Assembly (NCBI GenBank): GCA_016868535.1
Contig: VGGQ01000005.1
Coordinates: 1 to 42,669, forward strand
From: Bacteroidota bacterium
GTDB lineage: Bacteria > Bacteroidota > Bacteroidia > NS11-12g > UBA955
Direction of reading: 5' to 3'
Length of the DNA stretch: 42,669 nucleotides
The translations under genes and the position numbers were made by a program. Positions 18,378-28,065 of this stretch are shown one piece after another. The first letter of the stretch is position 1. Every line of letters starts with the position of its first letter. The notes under the pieces are model-generated. The model saw nothing but the letters and a program-made list of their open reading frames with translations, was not told the origin of the DNA and ran no database searches.

Positions 18378-20475
18378 GGTAAATACCCGCAGAGCAATAC
18401 TTCTCAGGGCATATCTCGTGTTTGGGCTTGTTCTTGTATTTGGGTTTTCTATACTCTTTACTGCCGCTAAACTTCAATTGGGTGCAGACGAAGAATTCAG
18501 CAAAGAAATGCAGCAGAAAAATACGCGCACCCTAGACGTGAAGGCTATACGCGGAAATATTTATGCTGCCGACGGCAGTTTGCTCGCCACTTCTGTTCCA
18601 CGCTATAACATGGTTTTTGATCCCATGGCAGATGGCCTCACCACAGACACTTTCCGTAAATACATTGACAGTCTTTCACTTCTGATGGCCACTGAATTTA
18701 AAGAAAGAAACCAGTCCGGCTGGAAAAGCTATTTCACAGCCCTAAGAAACAACAAATCCCGGTATGTACTGGTGGTAAAAGAACAGGGGTTTGATGTGGT
18801 AAAAAAAATAAAAACCTGGCCACTGGTTCGAAAAGGAAAATTCAAGGGCGGTTTCTGGTTTGATGAACAGGGAAAAAGACTATATTTCATGGGAGATCTT
18901 GCCAAAAGAACAATTGGATATAGCAAAGACAGCGTTTACGTGGGGCTGGAAGGCGCATTTGACAGCTTGCTGAGGGGCACAGACGGACAACGCATGGAAA
19001 AACGCATGCCTGGTAACATTTGGCGGCCCATGCAAAACGCAAAAGTCAAGGACCCTATTAATGGATACGATATTGTAACAACGCTGGATGTATACCTTCA
19101 GGACGTGGCCCAAAATGCATTGCAGAGGGTACTGACTGCCAACGAGGCCGACCATGGCTGTGCTGTGGTTATGGGGGTAAAAACGGGCGCCATTAAGGCT
19201 ATGGCTAACCTGAAACGCAACGAAAAAGGCGAATATGTTGAGGTAGAGAACTATGCGGTAAATGAATTTGAAGAACCCGGATCCACGTTCAAGCTTGTAT
19301 CTACCATGGCGATGCTCGAAGACGGCTACGCCAAACCCTCAGACAGCGTGAATGTGCAGGGCGGAAAAGTGAAGATGTTTGGCGAGACAATGAAAGACGC
19401 AACCAAACCCAATAAGAACATCCTCACACTTCAGGAAAGTTTTGAGAAATCGAGCAATGTTGGCATAAGCAAACTGGTGCTCAAACATTATGGCAAACGA
19501 CCTGAAAAATTTGTAAACCATGCGCTCAGACTGGGGTTGCATTTTAAACCTGAATTCGATATACAAACACCCAATAATCCACTCATTAAAACCAAAAAAT
19601 CTAAAGACTGGTATAACACTACACTGCCTTGGATGAGTATTGGATACGAAACCAAGATTTCTCCACTTCAAATGCTGATGCTTTACAATGCGGTTGCCAA
19701 CAATGGAAAAATGATGCGGCCCTATATGGTGAGCGAGATCAGGCATGAAGGCAGGCTTATAAAAAACATTGTACCTGAAGTGTTGACCGAGAAAATATGC
19801 AATGACAAAACACTTTTCGCACTCCAGAAAATGATGGAAGGTGTGGTAGACCACGGCACAGCAACCAACCTGAAAAATAAAAATTATCAGGTGGCAGGAA
19901 AAACAGGTACGGCTAAAATTGCCAAAGGTAAAACCTACCAGGAAGGCAGCTACAAAGCTTCATTTGTAGGCTATTTTCCAGCCTCAAATCCGCAGTACAG
20001 CATCATTGTGGTAATCAACGAACCCAAAAAAGGTGCTATTTATGGTGCACTTGTAGCGGGGCCGGTATTTAAGGACATTGCCGATAAAATCTACAGCAGT
20101 TCGCTCAAGATACAGCCTGTTGCGTCCGGAACCGGTGATCCGCAAATGCCATCCATCCTGAAAGGCAACAGTGTAAAAACCCGGCAGGTACTTAACGCGC
20201 TTAATATCAGTTCTTCCCTTGACAGCGGCAGACAAAGCGAATGGGTTTGGGGAGATAAAAAAGGATATTCCGTATTGCTGAAACACACTGAAATCAAGCA
20301 GGGGCAACTACCCGATTTTAAAGGTCTGGGTTTGCGCGACGCCATATTGTGGCTTGAACAGCACAAAATCGGTGTAAGCAGCGAAGGATATGGCCGTGTG
20401 GTATCACAAAGCGTTCCCTCGGGTACTGCGTTGTCTATGGTTACACAAGTTCACTTAATGCTCGAACCGTTTTGA
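18355..20475 (+). CDS. ftsI: Septal penicillin-binding protein FtsI with C-terminal PASTA domain
   Basis: A 706-residue class B PBP (D,D-transpeptidase) that cross-links septal peptidoglycan. It has a short cytoplasmic tail, a transmembrane helix (about 18-38) and a dimerisation/pedestal domain. The transpeptidase motifs are all present: Ser310-TFK (SxxK), SSN at 366-368 (SxN) and KTGT at 516-519. A single PASTA domain forms the end (about 640-706, LPDFKGLGLRDAILWLEQ). The ORF track starts at a TTG (18346); the ATG three codons later (MSKRENP) is the better start and still overlaps ftsL by 23 nt. It is coupled to murE by a TTGA overlap. Confidence 0.95.
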   Translation: MSKRENPKVNTRRAILLRAYLVFGLVLVFGFSILFTAAKLQLGADEEFSKEMQQKNTRTLDVKAIRGNIYAADGSLLATSVPRYNMVFDPMADGLTTDTFRKYIDSLSLLMATEFKERNQSGWKSYFTALRNNKSRYVLVVKEQGFDVVKKIKTWPLVRKGKFKGGFWFDEQGKRLYFMGDLAKRTIGYSKDSVYVGLEGAFDSLLRGTDGQRMEKRMPGNIWRPMQNAKVKDPINGYDIVTTLDVYLQDVAQNALQRVLTANEADHGCAVVMGVKTGAIKAMANLKRNEKGEYVEVENYAVNEFEEPGSTFKLVSTMAMLEDGYAKPSDSVNVQGGKVKMFGETMKDATKPNKNILTLQESFEKSSNVGISKLVLKHYGKRPEKFVNHALRLGLHFKPEFDIQTPNNPLIKTKKSKDWYNTTLPWMSIGYETKISPLQMLMLYNAVANNGKMMRPYMVSEIRHEGRLIKNIVPEVLTEKICNDKTLFALQKMMEGVVDHGTATNLKNKNYQVAGKTGTAKIAKGKTYQEGSYKASFVGYFPASNPQYSIIVVINEPKKGAIYGALVAGPVFKDIADKIYSSSLKIQPVASGTGDPQMPSILKGNSVKTRQVLNALNISSSLDSGRQSEWVWGDKKGYSVLLKHTEIKQGQLPDFKGLGLRDAILWLEQHKIGVSSEGYGRVVSQSVPSGTALSMVTQVHLMLEPF

Positions 20476-21935
20476 CATTTGCCTTAGAACATATCATCAA
20501 CAGGCTTCAATCATCCAAAGTTATAGGGCAAAGCGACATTGCCATCAGCGGCGTTTGCATTGATAGCCGAAAGGCGGAGGAAGGCTTTTTATATGCTGCC
20601 ATACCCGGCATGCATGCAGATGGCCACGATTTCATTCAAAAAGCCATTGAAAACGGAGCGACCGCCATTCTCGCAAACAGAATTGACAATCCACAAACCG
20701 GCGTGACCTATATACAGGTGAACGATGTGCCAGAATCCATGGGCATTGCCTGCCACCTCTTTTACGGCGAACCAACAAAGACTTTGAAACTTGTGGGCAC
20801 GACCGGAACCAATGGAAAAACTACTGTCAGCACCCTGCTGTTTGAGTTGTATACCTCCATGGGTTACCGCTGCGGGCTGGTATCGACTGTGGAAAACAGA
20901 ATTGGAAACGAAATTATTCCCAGCACACACACCACACCCGATACGGCAGAGCTGAACGCAATGCTGGCGCAGATGGTGGAAGCTGGCTGCGACTATTGCT
21001 TCATGGAATGCAGTTCTCATGCCATACATCAGCGCCGTATTGCCGGCCTGGAATTTACAGGTGCCGTATTTACCAACCTCACCCACGACCACCTAGATTA
21101 CCATAAAACCTTTGATAATTACCTAAAGGCCAAAAAACAATTTTTTAATGAGTTGCCCTCAACTGCCTGGGCTCTCACCAACAAAGACGACCGCAATGGT
21201 ATGGTAATGCTGCAAAATACCAAAGCAACGCGCTACACCTATGCAATGAAGAGCGGTGCAGATTTTACCGTAAAAATTCTGGAAAGTGATTTTCAGGGTA
21301 TGAAGCTGAAACTCGATGGAAAGGAAGCCTGGGTAAATCTGGTGGGGGCATTCAATGCATATAACCTCGCTGCTGTATACGGTGCAGCGTTTCTGCTTAC
21401 CTCAGAGGAAGAAAACATTATACTACCGCTCACCAGAGTCGGCAGGGTAAATGGCCGTTTTGAAGCCATAAACGGCCCTGAAAGGGTTACCGCCATTGTG
21501 GATTACGCACATACCCCCGATGCATTGGAAAATGTTATCAAAACCATTAACGACATCAGAGGTAACCATGCCCAGCTTATAACTGTGGTGGGCTGCGGCG
21601 GAAACCGGGATGCGGCAAAAAGACCAGAAATGGGGAAAATTGCTGCTAGACTCAGCAGTAAAGTCATCTTCACCAGCGACAATCCTAGGGGTGAAAATCC
21701 GGAGACCATTATTGAGCAAATGGAAGCTGGCGTAGAAGGACAGTACTACAAAAAACTGCTGAAAATCACCGACCGAAAAGAAGCCATCCACACAGCAGTC
21801 ATGCTGGCAGCGCCCGGTGATGTAATCCTGATTGCAGGCAAAGGTCATGAAACCTACCAAGAAATACAGGGTGTAAAACACCCATTTGACGATAAAGCCA
21901 TTGTAAGATCCATTTTTAACCAAAACAACGGATAA
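20472..21935 (+). CDS. murE: UDP-MurNAc-tripeptide synthetase MurE (meso-DAP adding)
   Basis: A 487-residue Mur ligase that adds the third amino acid to UDP-MurNAc-L-Ala-D-Glu. It has the N-terminal UDP-binding domain (GVCIDSRKAEEG), an ATP loop GTTGTNGKTT (109-118), a central domain with THDHLDYH, and the C-terminal domain with DNPR (403-406). DNPR is the signature for meso-diaminopimelate rather than lysine. The start codon is TTG, overlapping the ftsI stop as TTGA; the next in-frame ATG lies about 90 residues in, beyond conserved sequence, so TTG is the credible start. It ends in a TAATG overlap with mraY. Confidence 0.96.
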   Translation: MTFALEHIINRLQSSKVIGQSDIAISGVCIDSRKAEEGFLYAAIPGMHADGHDFIQKAIENGATAILANRIDNPQTGVTYIQVNDVPESMGIACHLFYGEPTKTLKLVGTTGTNGKTTVSTLLFELYTSMGYRCGLVSTVENRIGNEIIPSTHTTPDTAELNAMLAQMVEAGCDYCFMECSSHAIHQRRIAGLEFTGAVFTNLTHDHLDYHKTFDNYLKAKKQFFNELPSTAWALTNKDDRNGMVMLQNTKATRYTYAMKSGADFTVKILESDFQGMKLKLDGKEAWVNLVGAFNAYNLAAVYGAAFLLTSEEENIILPLTRVGRVNGRFEAINGPERVTAIVDYAHTPDALENVIKTINDIRGNHAQLITVVGCGGNRDAAKRPEMGKIAARLSSKVIFTSDNPRGENPETIIEQMEAGVEGQYYKKLLKITDRKEAIHTAVMLAAPGDVILIAGKGHETYQEIQGVKHPFDDKAIVRSIFNQNNG

Positions 21936-23068
21936 TGTTATACTACTTATTCAAATACCTAGACAACCTCAATGTTTCCGGAGCTGGTGTATTTCAATAT
22001 ATCTCCTTCAGGGCAAGCATGGCGGGAATTCTTAGCCTGTTTATTGCATTACTGATTGGCAAACGCATTATTCTCTGGTTGCAAAGACAACAGATTGGGG
22101 AAGAAATACGCGACTTAGGACTGGAAGGTCAGCTGCAGAAGAAAGGCACACCCACCATGGGCGGTATCATCATTTTGCTGGCCATCATCATTCCCACACT
22201 GCTGCTGGCAAGGATTGACAATGTTTACGTCATACTGATGGTAGTGAGTACCGCCTGGATGGGAACAATCGGCGCAGTGGATGACTATATCAAAGTTTTC
22301 AAAAAGAATAAGAAAGGCATGAAAGCCACCACCAAGCTTATTGGCCAGCTTCTGCTGGGCGTGGTCATTGCTGTGGTTATTGACTATACGCATAGCAGTG
22401 CTAACATTCCGCTGGAAACCAATCTGCCCGTTACCAGCCACCGATTAAACTATTCAATCCTGATACCCGGTGAAAACAATGCCTGGTTCATTTTCATGCC
22501 CGTTATCGTATTCATTTGTATGGCAGTCACCAACGCGGTCAACCTCACGGACGGCATCGACGGGCTGGCAGCCGGCACCACAGCCATTGTAGGCCTCGGA
22601 CTCGGGTTACTGGCCTATGCCGCGGGCAACATCAAACTAGCCGAATACCTCAACATCATTTACGTTCCTCAGAGCGGTGAAGTGGTGGTATTTCTGGCTG
22701 CCGTCATAGGCGCCTGCCTCGGATTCCTTTGGTACAATGGTTTTCCCGCTCAGGTATTTATGGGAGATACCGGCAGTATGGCGCTGGGCGGAGCAATTGC
22801 CGCGGTGGCCATTATCATCAAAATGGAACTGCTCATCCCCATTCTGTGCGGGGCTTTCTTTGCCGAAAGCCTCAGCGTGGTATTACAGGTGAGCTGGTTT
22901 AAATATACCAAGAAAAAATATGGTGAGGGCCGCAGGATTTTTCTGATGAGTCCACTCCACCATCATTTCCAGAAACTCAATATCCCTGAAAGTAAAATCA
23001 CCCTTCGTTTCTGGCTGGTTACCATAATACTGGTTCTCATTTCCATTGCATTGCTGAAACTGCGTTGA
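21935..23068 (+). CDS. mraY: Phospho-MurNAc-pentapeptide transferase MraY
   Basis: A 377-residue polytopic membrane enzyme that moves phospho-MurNAc-pentapeptide to undecaprenyl phosphate, making lipid I. Key residues visible: Asp116-Asp117 in GAVDDYIKV, NLTDGIDG (203-210), Asp278 in MGDTGSMALGG, and the HHH of LHHHFQK (342-344). About ten hydrophobic helices are apparent. It starts within the murE stop (TAATG) and its own stop overlaps the murD TTG (TTGA). Confidence 0.97.
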   Translation: MLYYLFKYLDNLNVSGAGVFQYISFRASMAGILSLFIALLIGKRIILWLQRQQIGEEIRDLGLEGQLQKKGTPTMGGIIILLAIIIPTLLLARIDNVYVILMVVSTAWMGTIGAVDDYIKVFKKNKKGMKATTKLIGQLLLGVVIAVVIDYTHSSANIPLETNLPVTSHRLNYSILIPGENNAWFIFMPVIVFICMAVTNAVNLTDGIDGLAAGTTAIVGLGLGLLAYAAGNIKLAEYLNIIYVPQSGEVVVFLAAVIGACLGFLWYNGFPAQVFMGDTGSMALGGAIAAVAIIIKMELLIPILCGAFFAESLSVVLQVSWFKYTKKKYGEGRRIFLMSPLHHHFQKLNIPESKITLRFWLVTIILVLISIALLKLR

Positions 23069-24402
23069 ATAGGAAACTTGTCATATTGGGAGCAGGCGAA
23101 TCAGGCACAGGGACTGCCGTTTTGGCCAAAGCCAGAGGGTGGGATGTATTTGTTTCCGATATGGGCAAGATTGCAGAAAAGTATCGCCACGAACTGGAGA
23201 AAATCGGGGTGCGCTGGGAAGAAGGGAAGCATACGGAATCCGAAATACTGTCTGCCGATGAAATAGTAAAAAGCCCGGGTATTCCAGATAAAGCAGCTAT
23301 GGTAAAGGCCGCTGTCAATAAAGGCATTCCCGTTATTTCCGAAATTGAATTTGCCGGACGCTACACCGATGCCAAAATGGTATGCATAAGCGGAACCAAT
23401 GGCAAAACCACCACTACACTTCTTACGCACCATATTCTTAAAAACGCCGGGCTCAATGTGGGTCTGGGCGGAAATATCGGAAAAAGCTTTGCCCGACAGG
23501 TGGCCGAAGAAAGACATGATATTTATGTACTGGAGGTGAGCAGTTTTCAGCTCGATGGCAATTTCAACTTCCGTTCACACATTTCAGTCCTTACCAATAT
23601 TACACCCGATCATCTTGACAGGTACGAATACAAACTGGAACTTTATGCCGCAAGCAAATTCAGACTCACCCGCAATCACCAGTCATCCGATTATTTCATC
23701 TACTGCGCAGACGATCCCATCAGCATGCAGTATTTCAGGATGAAGATGGGAGAGGCCACTGCCCTGCCAATATCCGTTACAAAAACCTGTAATCCGGGCG
23801 CTTACACAAAAAACAACACACTATTTATTAATAACAACAAACAAACAATGACAATCAATATGGAAGAAATCTCACTGCGTGGAATTCACAACACGTACAA
23901 CAGCATGGCCGCCGCCGTAGTGGCCAGCCTTCTTGACGTTCGTAAAGAAACCATTCGCGAAAGCCTTTGTAACTTTCAGAATGCGGAACACCGTCTAGAG
24001 CATGTAAACCGCGTCAATGGTGTGGAATACATCAACGACTCCAAAGCTACCAACGTAAACAGCGCGTGGTATGCCCTTGAAAGCATGGACAAGCCCGTAG
24101 TATGGATTGCCGGAGGGGTAGACAAAGGGAACAACTACAAGGAACTCAAGTCACTTGTGAAGGAGAAAGTAAAGTACATCATCTGTCTTGGCCTTGATAA
24201 CATAAAAATACACCAAGCTTTCCAGGATGACGTGGATATGATTATTAACACAGGCAGTGCCAAAGAAGCAGTTCATGTAGCCAGCCGTCTTGCCCAAAAG
24301 GGCGATTGCGTATTGCTTTCACCTGCCTGCGCAAGTTTCGATCTTTTTGAAAACTACGAAGATCGCGGCAGACAATTTAAAGAAGCCGTAAGAAACCTGT
24401 AA
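23065..24402 (+). CDS. murD: UDP-MurNAc-L-alanine:D-glutamate ligase MurD
   Basis: A 445-residue Mur ligase that adds D-Glu. The N-terminal nucleotide-binding motif is LVILGAGESGTG (5-16), the ATP loop is SGTNGKTTT (109-117), and typical downstream motifs include ITPDHLDRY, NDSKATN and a C-terminal LLSPACASFDLFENYEDRG. The start is TTG, in a 4-nt TTGA overlap with mraY; this is the second such junction in the operon. The next gene, ftsW, begins 3 nt after the stop. Confidence 0.96.
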   Translation: MNRKLVILGAGESGTGTAVLAKARGWDVFVSDMGKIAEKYRHELEKIGVRWEEGKHTESEILSADEIVKSPGIPDKAAMVKAAVNKGIPVISEIEFAGRYTDAKMVCISGTNGKTTTTLLTHHILKNAGLNVGLGGNIGKSFARQVAEERHDIYVLEVSSFQLDGNFNFRSHISVLTNITPDHLDRYEYKLELYAASKFRLTRNHQSSDYFIYCADDPISMQYFRMKMGEATALPISVTKTCNPGAYTKNNTLFINNNKQTMTINMEEISLRGIHNTYNSMAAAVVASLLDVRKETIRESLCNFQNAEHRLEHVNRVNGVEYINDSKATNVNSAWYALESMDKPVVWIAGGVDKGNNYKELKSLVKEKVKYIICLGLDNIKIHQAFQDDVDMIINTGSAKEAVHVASRLAQKGDCVLLSPACASFDLFENYEDRGRQFKEAVRNL

Positions 24403-24405
24403 TCG

Positions 24406-25584
24406 ATGAGCGCAGAAGGCAACAAATTTAGCAAAATTTTTCGCGGTGACCCTTGGATATGGGCCATTGTGATTATCCTATCACTTGTGGGTATACTGGC
24501 CGTATACAGCTCCACCGGCGGCCTTGCTTTCAGCAAACAGGGCGGCAATACCGAATTCTACTTTCTGCGCCACACCGGTTTTCTGCTTATCGGATTCGGA
24601 TTTTTGTATCTCTGTCATCTCATCAATTACCAATACTTTTCAAGACTCTCGCAGCTTTTCATATGGATCTCCATTATTTTATTGGTAGTAACCCTCGCTG
24701 TGGGCAGTGAAATCAACAATGCTACACGGGTATTGCCTATTCCGGGACTGGGTATCACCTTCCAGACCAGTGACATGGCCAAATTGTTTCTTATCATGTA
24801 CATAGCACGCTATCTCAGCAAAAAGCAGGAGGAAATTGACAGCTTCAAGGTTTTCCGGAATATCCTGCTGGTGATCATCATTGTAGTAACTTTGATTGCA
24901 CCCGAAAACCTCAGTACCGCATTACTGGTATTTGTTACCTGCTGCCTTTTGCTGTATATCGGGCGTATCAACTTCAAGTACCTCGCGTTGCTTGGTTTTG
25001 CCGGCGCTACGGCCATTACTTTACTGGTGGTTATTCTGCTCAATATCAATGTTGACAATGTTGACAATATGAGCAACAGCCGTATACCAACATGGAAAAA
25101 GCGAATTGAAACTTTCACAGGCAAAGACAGTGGTGAAAGCAACTACCAGCAGCTGCAATCCAAGATAGCCGTAGCTACGGGTGGTATTTTTGGAAAAGGA
25201 CCGGGTAACAGCACACAGCGCAATTACCTACCCCACCCCTATTCAGATTTTATTTATGCCATCATTATGGAAGAATATGGTTTTGTAGGCGGCGCCGGCA
25301 TGGCATTGCTATTTCTAATTCTGATTTTCCGGTGTATTAGAATTGTGGTTGAAAGCCCCAAAGCATTTGGGGCATTGCTGGCCCTGGGATTGTGCCTTAG
25401 CATAAGCTTTCAGGCCTTTGTAAACATGGGCGTAGCCGTGGGTATGCTGCCTGTAACCGGCTTAACCATTCCCTTGGTGAGTATGGGTGGAACCAGCCTA
25501 ATATTTAACAGCATAGCTTTTGGGGTAATCTTAAGCGTAAGCAGAACCATCAAAGAAGAAAAAGAAAAACTGAATGCAGCGTAA
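24406..25584 (+). CDS. ftsW: Lipid II polymerase FtsW (SEDS family)
   Basis: A 392-residue membrane protein with about ten transmembrane helices, of the FtsW/RodA/SpoVE family of peptidoglycan glycosyltransferases. Family motifs are the extracellular loop PHPYSDFIYAIIMEEYGF and the late helix VTGLTIPLVSMGGTSLI. Its place between murD and murG in the dcw cluster identifies it as FtsW rather than RodA. It works with the FtsI encoded upstream in septal wall synthesis. The end overlaps murG by 11 nt. Confidence 0.95.
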   Translation: MSAEGNKFSKIFRGDPWIWAIVIILSLVGILAVYSSTGGLAFSKQGGNTEFYFLRHTGFLLIGFGFLYLCHLINYQYFSRLSQLFIWISIILLVVTLAVGSEINNATRVLPIPGLGITFQTSDMAKLFLIMYIARYLSKKQEEIDSFKVFRNILLVIIIVVTLIAPENLSTALLVFVTCCLLLYIGRINFKYLALLGFAGATAITLLVVILLNINVDNVDNMSNSRIPTWKKRIETFTGKDSGESNYQQLQSKIAVATGGIFGKGPGNSTQRNYLPHPYSDFIYAIIMEEYGFVGGAGMALLFLILIFRCIRIVVESPKAFGALLALGLCLSISFQAFVNMGVAVGMLPVTGLTIPLVSMGGTSLIFNSIAFGVILSVSRTIKEEKEKLNAA

Positions 25585-26653
25585 GTTCCTCATATCGGGT
25601 GGTGGCACAGGCGGACACATTTTCCCGGCTGTGGCTGTTGCACGGCAGCTACAGAAGGAATACCACGGCTGTGAAATCCTTTTTGTAGGTGCCAGCGACC
25701 GCATGGAAATGGAAAAAGTTCCGCAGGAAGGCTACAGAATCATTGGGCTGGATGTGATGGGACTTAAAAGAGCCATCAACCCCATGAATCTGCTGGTACT
25801 GTGGAAATTCATAAAGGCTTATTTCAAGTCCAAGAGGATTGTCATAGAATTTAATCCCGACTGTGTTATAGGCACAGGCGGCTATGCCAGCCTTGCCGTT
25901 TTGTATGCAGCATCGGGTATGGGTAAAAAAACCTTGATATGGGAAGGGAATGGCTATGCAGGCCTTACCAACAAACTGCTTGCAAAACGGGTCAATATCA
26001 TCTGCACAGGCTTCCCTGATATGGAAATGGTTTTTCCCAGAGAAAAAGTTCGGTTTACCGGCAACCCGGTTCGGGAAAGCCTCTATAATATAAGAAATAA
26101 AAACGAATCCTGCAAATTTTTCGGACTAAATCCGGACAAGCCCGTACTCTTGATAACCGGCGGTAGCCTTGGTGCCAGAAGCATTAACCTCGCCATGCAG
26201 CGAGGCCTTGAAAAACTGGCTGAAGCGGGTATTCAGGCAATATGGCAGACCGGAAAAAACTTTCATGCAGAAACCGGAGGCAAAACCGGCATACTTGCCA
26301 TGCCTTTTGTAAGAGAAATGGAATACGCCTATGGTGCTGCCGACCTGGTGGTTTCCAGGGCAGGAGCCCTCAGCATGTCGGAAATTGCCGTTTGCGGCAA
26401 GCCTGCGCTGCTAATTCCCTCTCCAAACGTAACAGACGATCACCAGACTAAAAATGCCATGCGGTTCAGCAAACTCGGTGCATCAGCACAGCTAAAAGAT
26501 GCCGATGCCATGGATTCGCTGGTGAATACCGCCATAGACATACTGCAAAATCAGGTTTTGAGAGATAAAATGCGGGCAACACTGGCAGAACTGGCCCGCC
26601 CTCATGCTACAGTATCCATTGTATCCGAAATTAAAAAACTCATAAAAACATGA
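25574..26653 (+). CDS. murG: UDP-GlcNAc:lipid I GlcNAc transferase MurG
   Basis: A 359-residue GT28 glycosyltransferase that turns lipid I into lipid II at the inner face of the cytoplasmic membrane. The N-terminal GGGTGGH loop (9-15) binds diphosphate-lipid, and the C-domain has LLITGGSLGARSIN and SRAGALSMSEIA, the donor-binding region. It overlaps ftsW by 11 nt and murC by 4 nt (ATGA). Confidence 0.97.
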   Translation: MQRKFLISGGGTGGHIFPAVAVARQLQKEYHGCEILFVGASDRMEMEKVPQEGYRIIGLDVMGLKRAINPMNLLVLWKFIKAYFKSKRIVIEFNPDCVIGTGGYASLAVLYAASGMGKKTLIWEGNGYAGLTNKLLAKRVNIICTGFPDMEMVFPREKVRFTGNPVRESLYNIRNKNESCKFFGLNPDKPVLLITGGSLGARSINLAMQRGLEKLAEAGIQAIWQTGKNFHAETGGKTGILAMPFVREMEYAYGAADLVVSRAGALSMSEIAVCGKPALLIPSPNVTDDHQTKNAMRFSKLGASAQLKDADAMDSLVNTAIDILQNQVLRDKMRATLAELARPHATVSIVSEIKKLIKT

Positions 26654-28065
26654 ACCTGAGCGAAATTAAATACGCATACTTTTTAGGCATTGGTGGCATT
26701 GGCATGAGTGCTATTGCCAGGTACCTAAATTCTTGCGGCATTGAAGTCTCGGGCTATGACAAAACAACCTCAGAACTTACGGATTCGCTGCAGAAAGAAG
26801 GGATAAACATAACTTTCGAAGACAGCGTAGCAACATTGCCGACATGCCTGAAAACTGCACCACAATCGATGCTTCTTGTATACACACCCGCAATTCCAGC
26901 CAATCATGTTCAGCTGAATAATCTTCGCAAAAGCGGCCACACATTGTATAAACGGAGCGAGGTTCTGGGAATAATCAGCAAGGATGCGTTTTGCATAGCA
27001 GTGGCCGGGACCCACGGAAAAACCACCACCTCAACACTTATCGCGCACATGTTGCATGAGTGCAATATCAATTTTACCGCTTTTTTAGGAGGTATTTCGA
27101 CCAATTACAGCACCAATTACATACAACATACAACAGGCAGAGATATTTTCCCCGACAAACCTGTTATTGTTTTAGAGGCAGATGAATTTGACAGAAGTTT
27201 CCACAGGCTGAATCCTGATATCGCCATCATAACGGCCATCGATCCCGATCATCTGGATATTTATGAAAACGAAGAAGCCTTCCGCGAGGCGTTTCGCATT
27301 TTTGCCGGTAAGATTAAAACGGGCGGGCAACTCATTTATCACCGTTCACTAAAGGGAACCCGGCCTGAGCATGTCCGGAGCATGGCATACGGAACCCACG
27401 CGACCGGTGTTCCATCCGTGGCCTGCGAAAACATCATAACTTCCGGCGATGCATTTTATTTTGATATTATAATTTCGGATGAACACACACAGAAAACCCT
27501 GCCCGGCTGGCAGTCAGGACTACCCGGTTTTCATAACGTAGAGAATGCCACCGCCGCAGTGGCTGCATGCCTAGTTCTGCCGGGCTTACAGGAAGATGAA
27601 TTGCGCAGAGGTGTATGTTCCTATCGCGGGGCTAAACGCCGTTTTGAGTATGTAGTAAAAACACCTGATTACGTGGTTATTGATGATTACGCCCACCATC
27701 CGCAGGAATTAAATGCCATTATAGGTTCGATAAAGGAACTATACCCTGGCAGAACTGTCACCGGTATATTCCAGCCACACCTGTTCACCCGAACACGCGA
27801 TTTTGCCGATGGTTTCGCCGAAAGCCTGGATAAGCTTGACAACCCCATTCTGCTAAACATTTATCCTGCAAGAGAATTGCCCATACCCGGTATTACCTCT
27901 GACTGGTTGTTGGGAAAAATGAAAAATCCGTCAAAAAAACGAATGGAAAACAAGGAAGTAATTGAATTTATAAAATGCACAAAACCATCTCTTTTATTGA
28001 TACTGGGAGCCGGAGACATAGACAGAATCGTTCCTGTAATCAAAGAAATATACAATGGGATTTAA
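26650..28065 (+). CDS. murC: UDP-MurNAc:L-alanine ligase MurC
   Basis: A 471-residue Mur ligase that adds L-Ala, the first peptide residue. It has the N-terminal Rossmann motif FLGIGGIGMSAIA (11-23), ATP loop AGTHGKTTTS (119-128), EADEFDRSF and the C-terminal DDYAHHPQEL. Length and motif order are standard. It follows murG (4-nt overlap) and overlaps ftsQ by 11 nt. Confidence 0.97.
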   Translation: MNLSEIKYAYFLGIGGIGMSAIARYLNSCGIEVSGYDKTTSELTDSLQKEGINITFEDSVATLPTCLKTAPQSMLLVYTPAIPANHVQLNNLRKSGHTLYKRSEVLGIISKDAFCIAVAGTHGKTTTSTLIAHMLHECNINFTAFLGGISTNYSTNYIQHTTGRDIFPDKPVIVLEADEFDRSFHRLNPDIAIITAIDPDHLDIYENEEAFREAFRIFAGKIKTGGQLIYHRSLKGTRPEHVRSMAYGTHATGVPSVACENIITSGDAFYFDIIISDEHTQKTLPGWQSGLPGFHNVENATAAVAACLVLPGLQEDELRRGVCSYRGAKRRFEYVVKTPDYVVIDDYAHHPQELNAIIGSIKELYPGRTVTGIFQPHLFTRTRDFADGFAESLDKLDNPILLNIYPARELPIPGITSDWLLGKMKNPSKKRMENKEVIEFIKCTKPSLLLILGAGDIDRIVPVIKEIYNGI

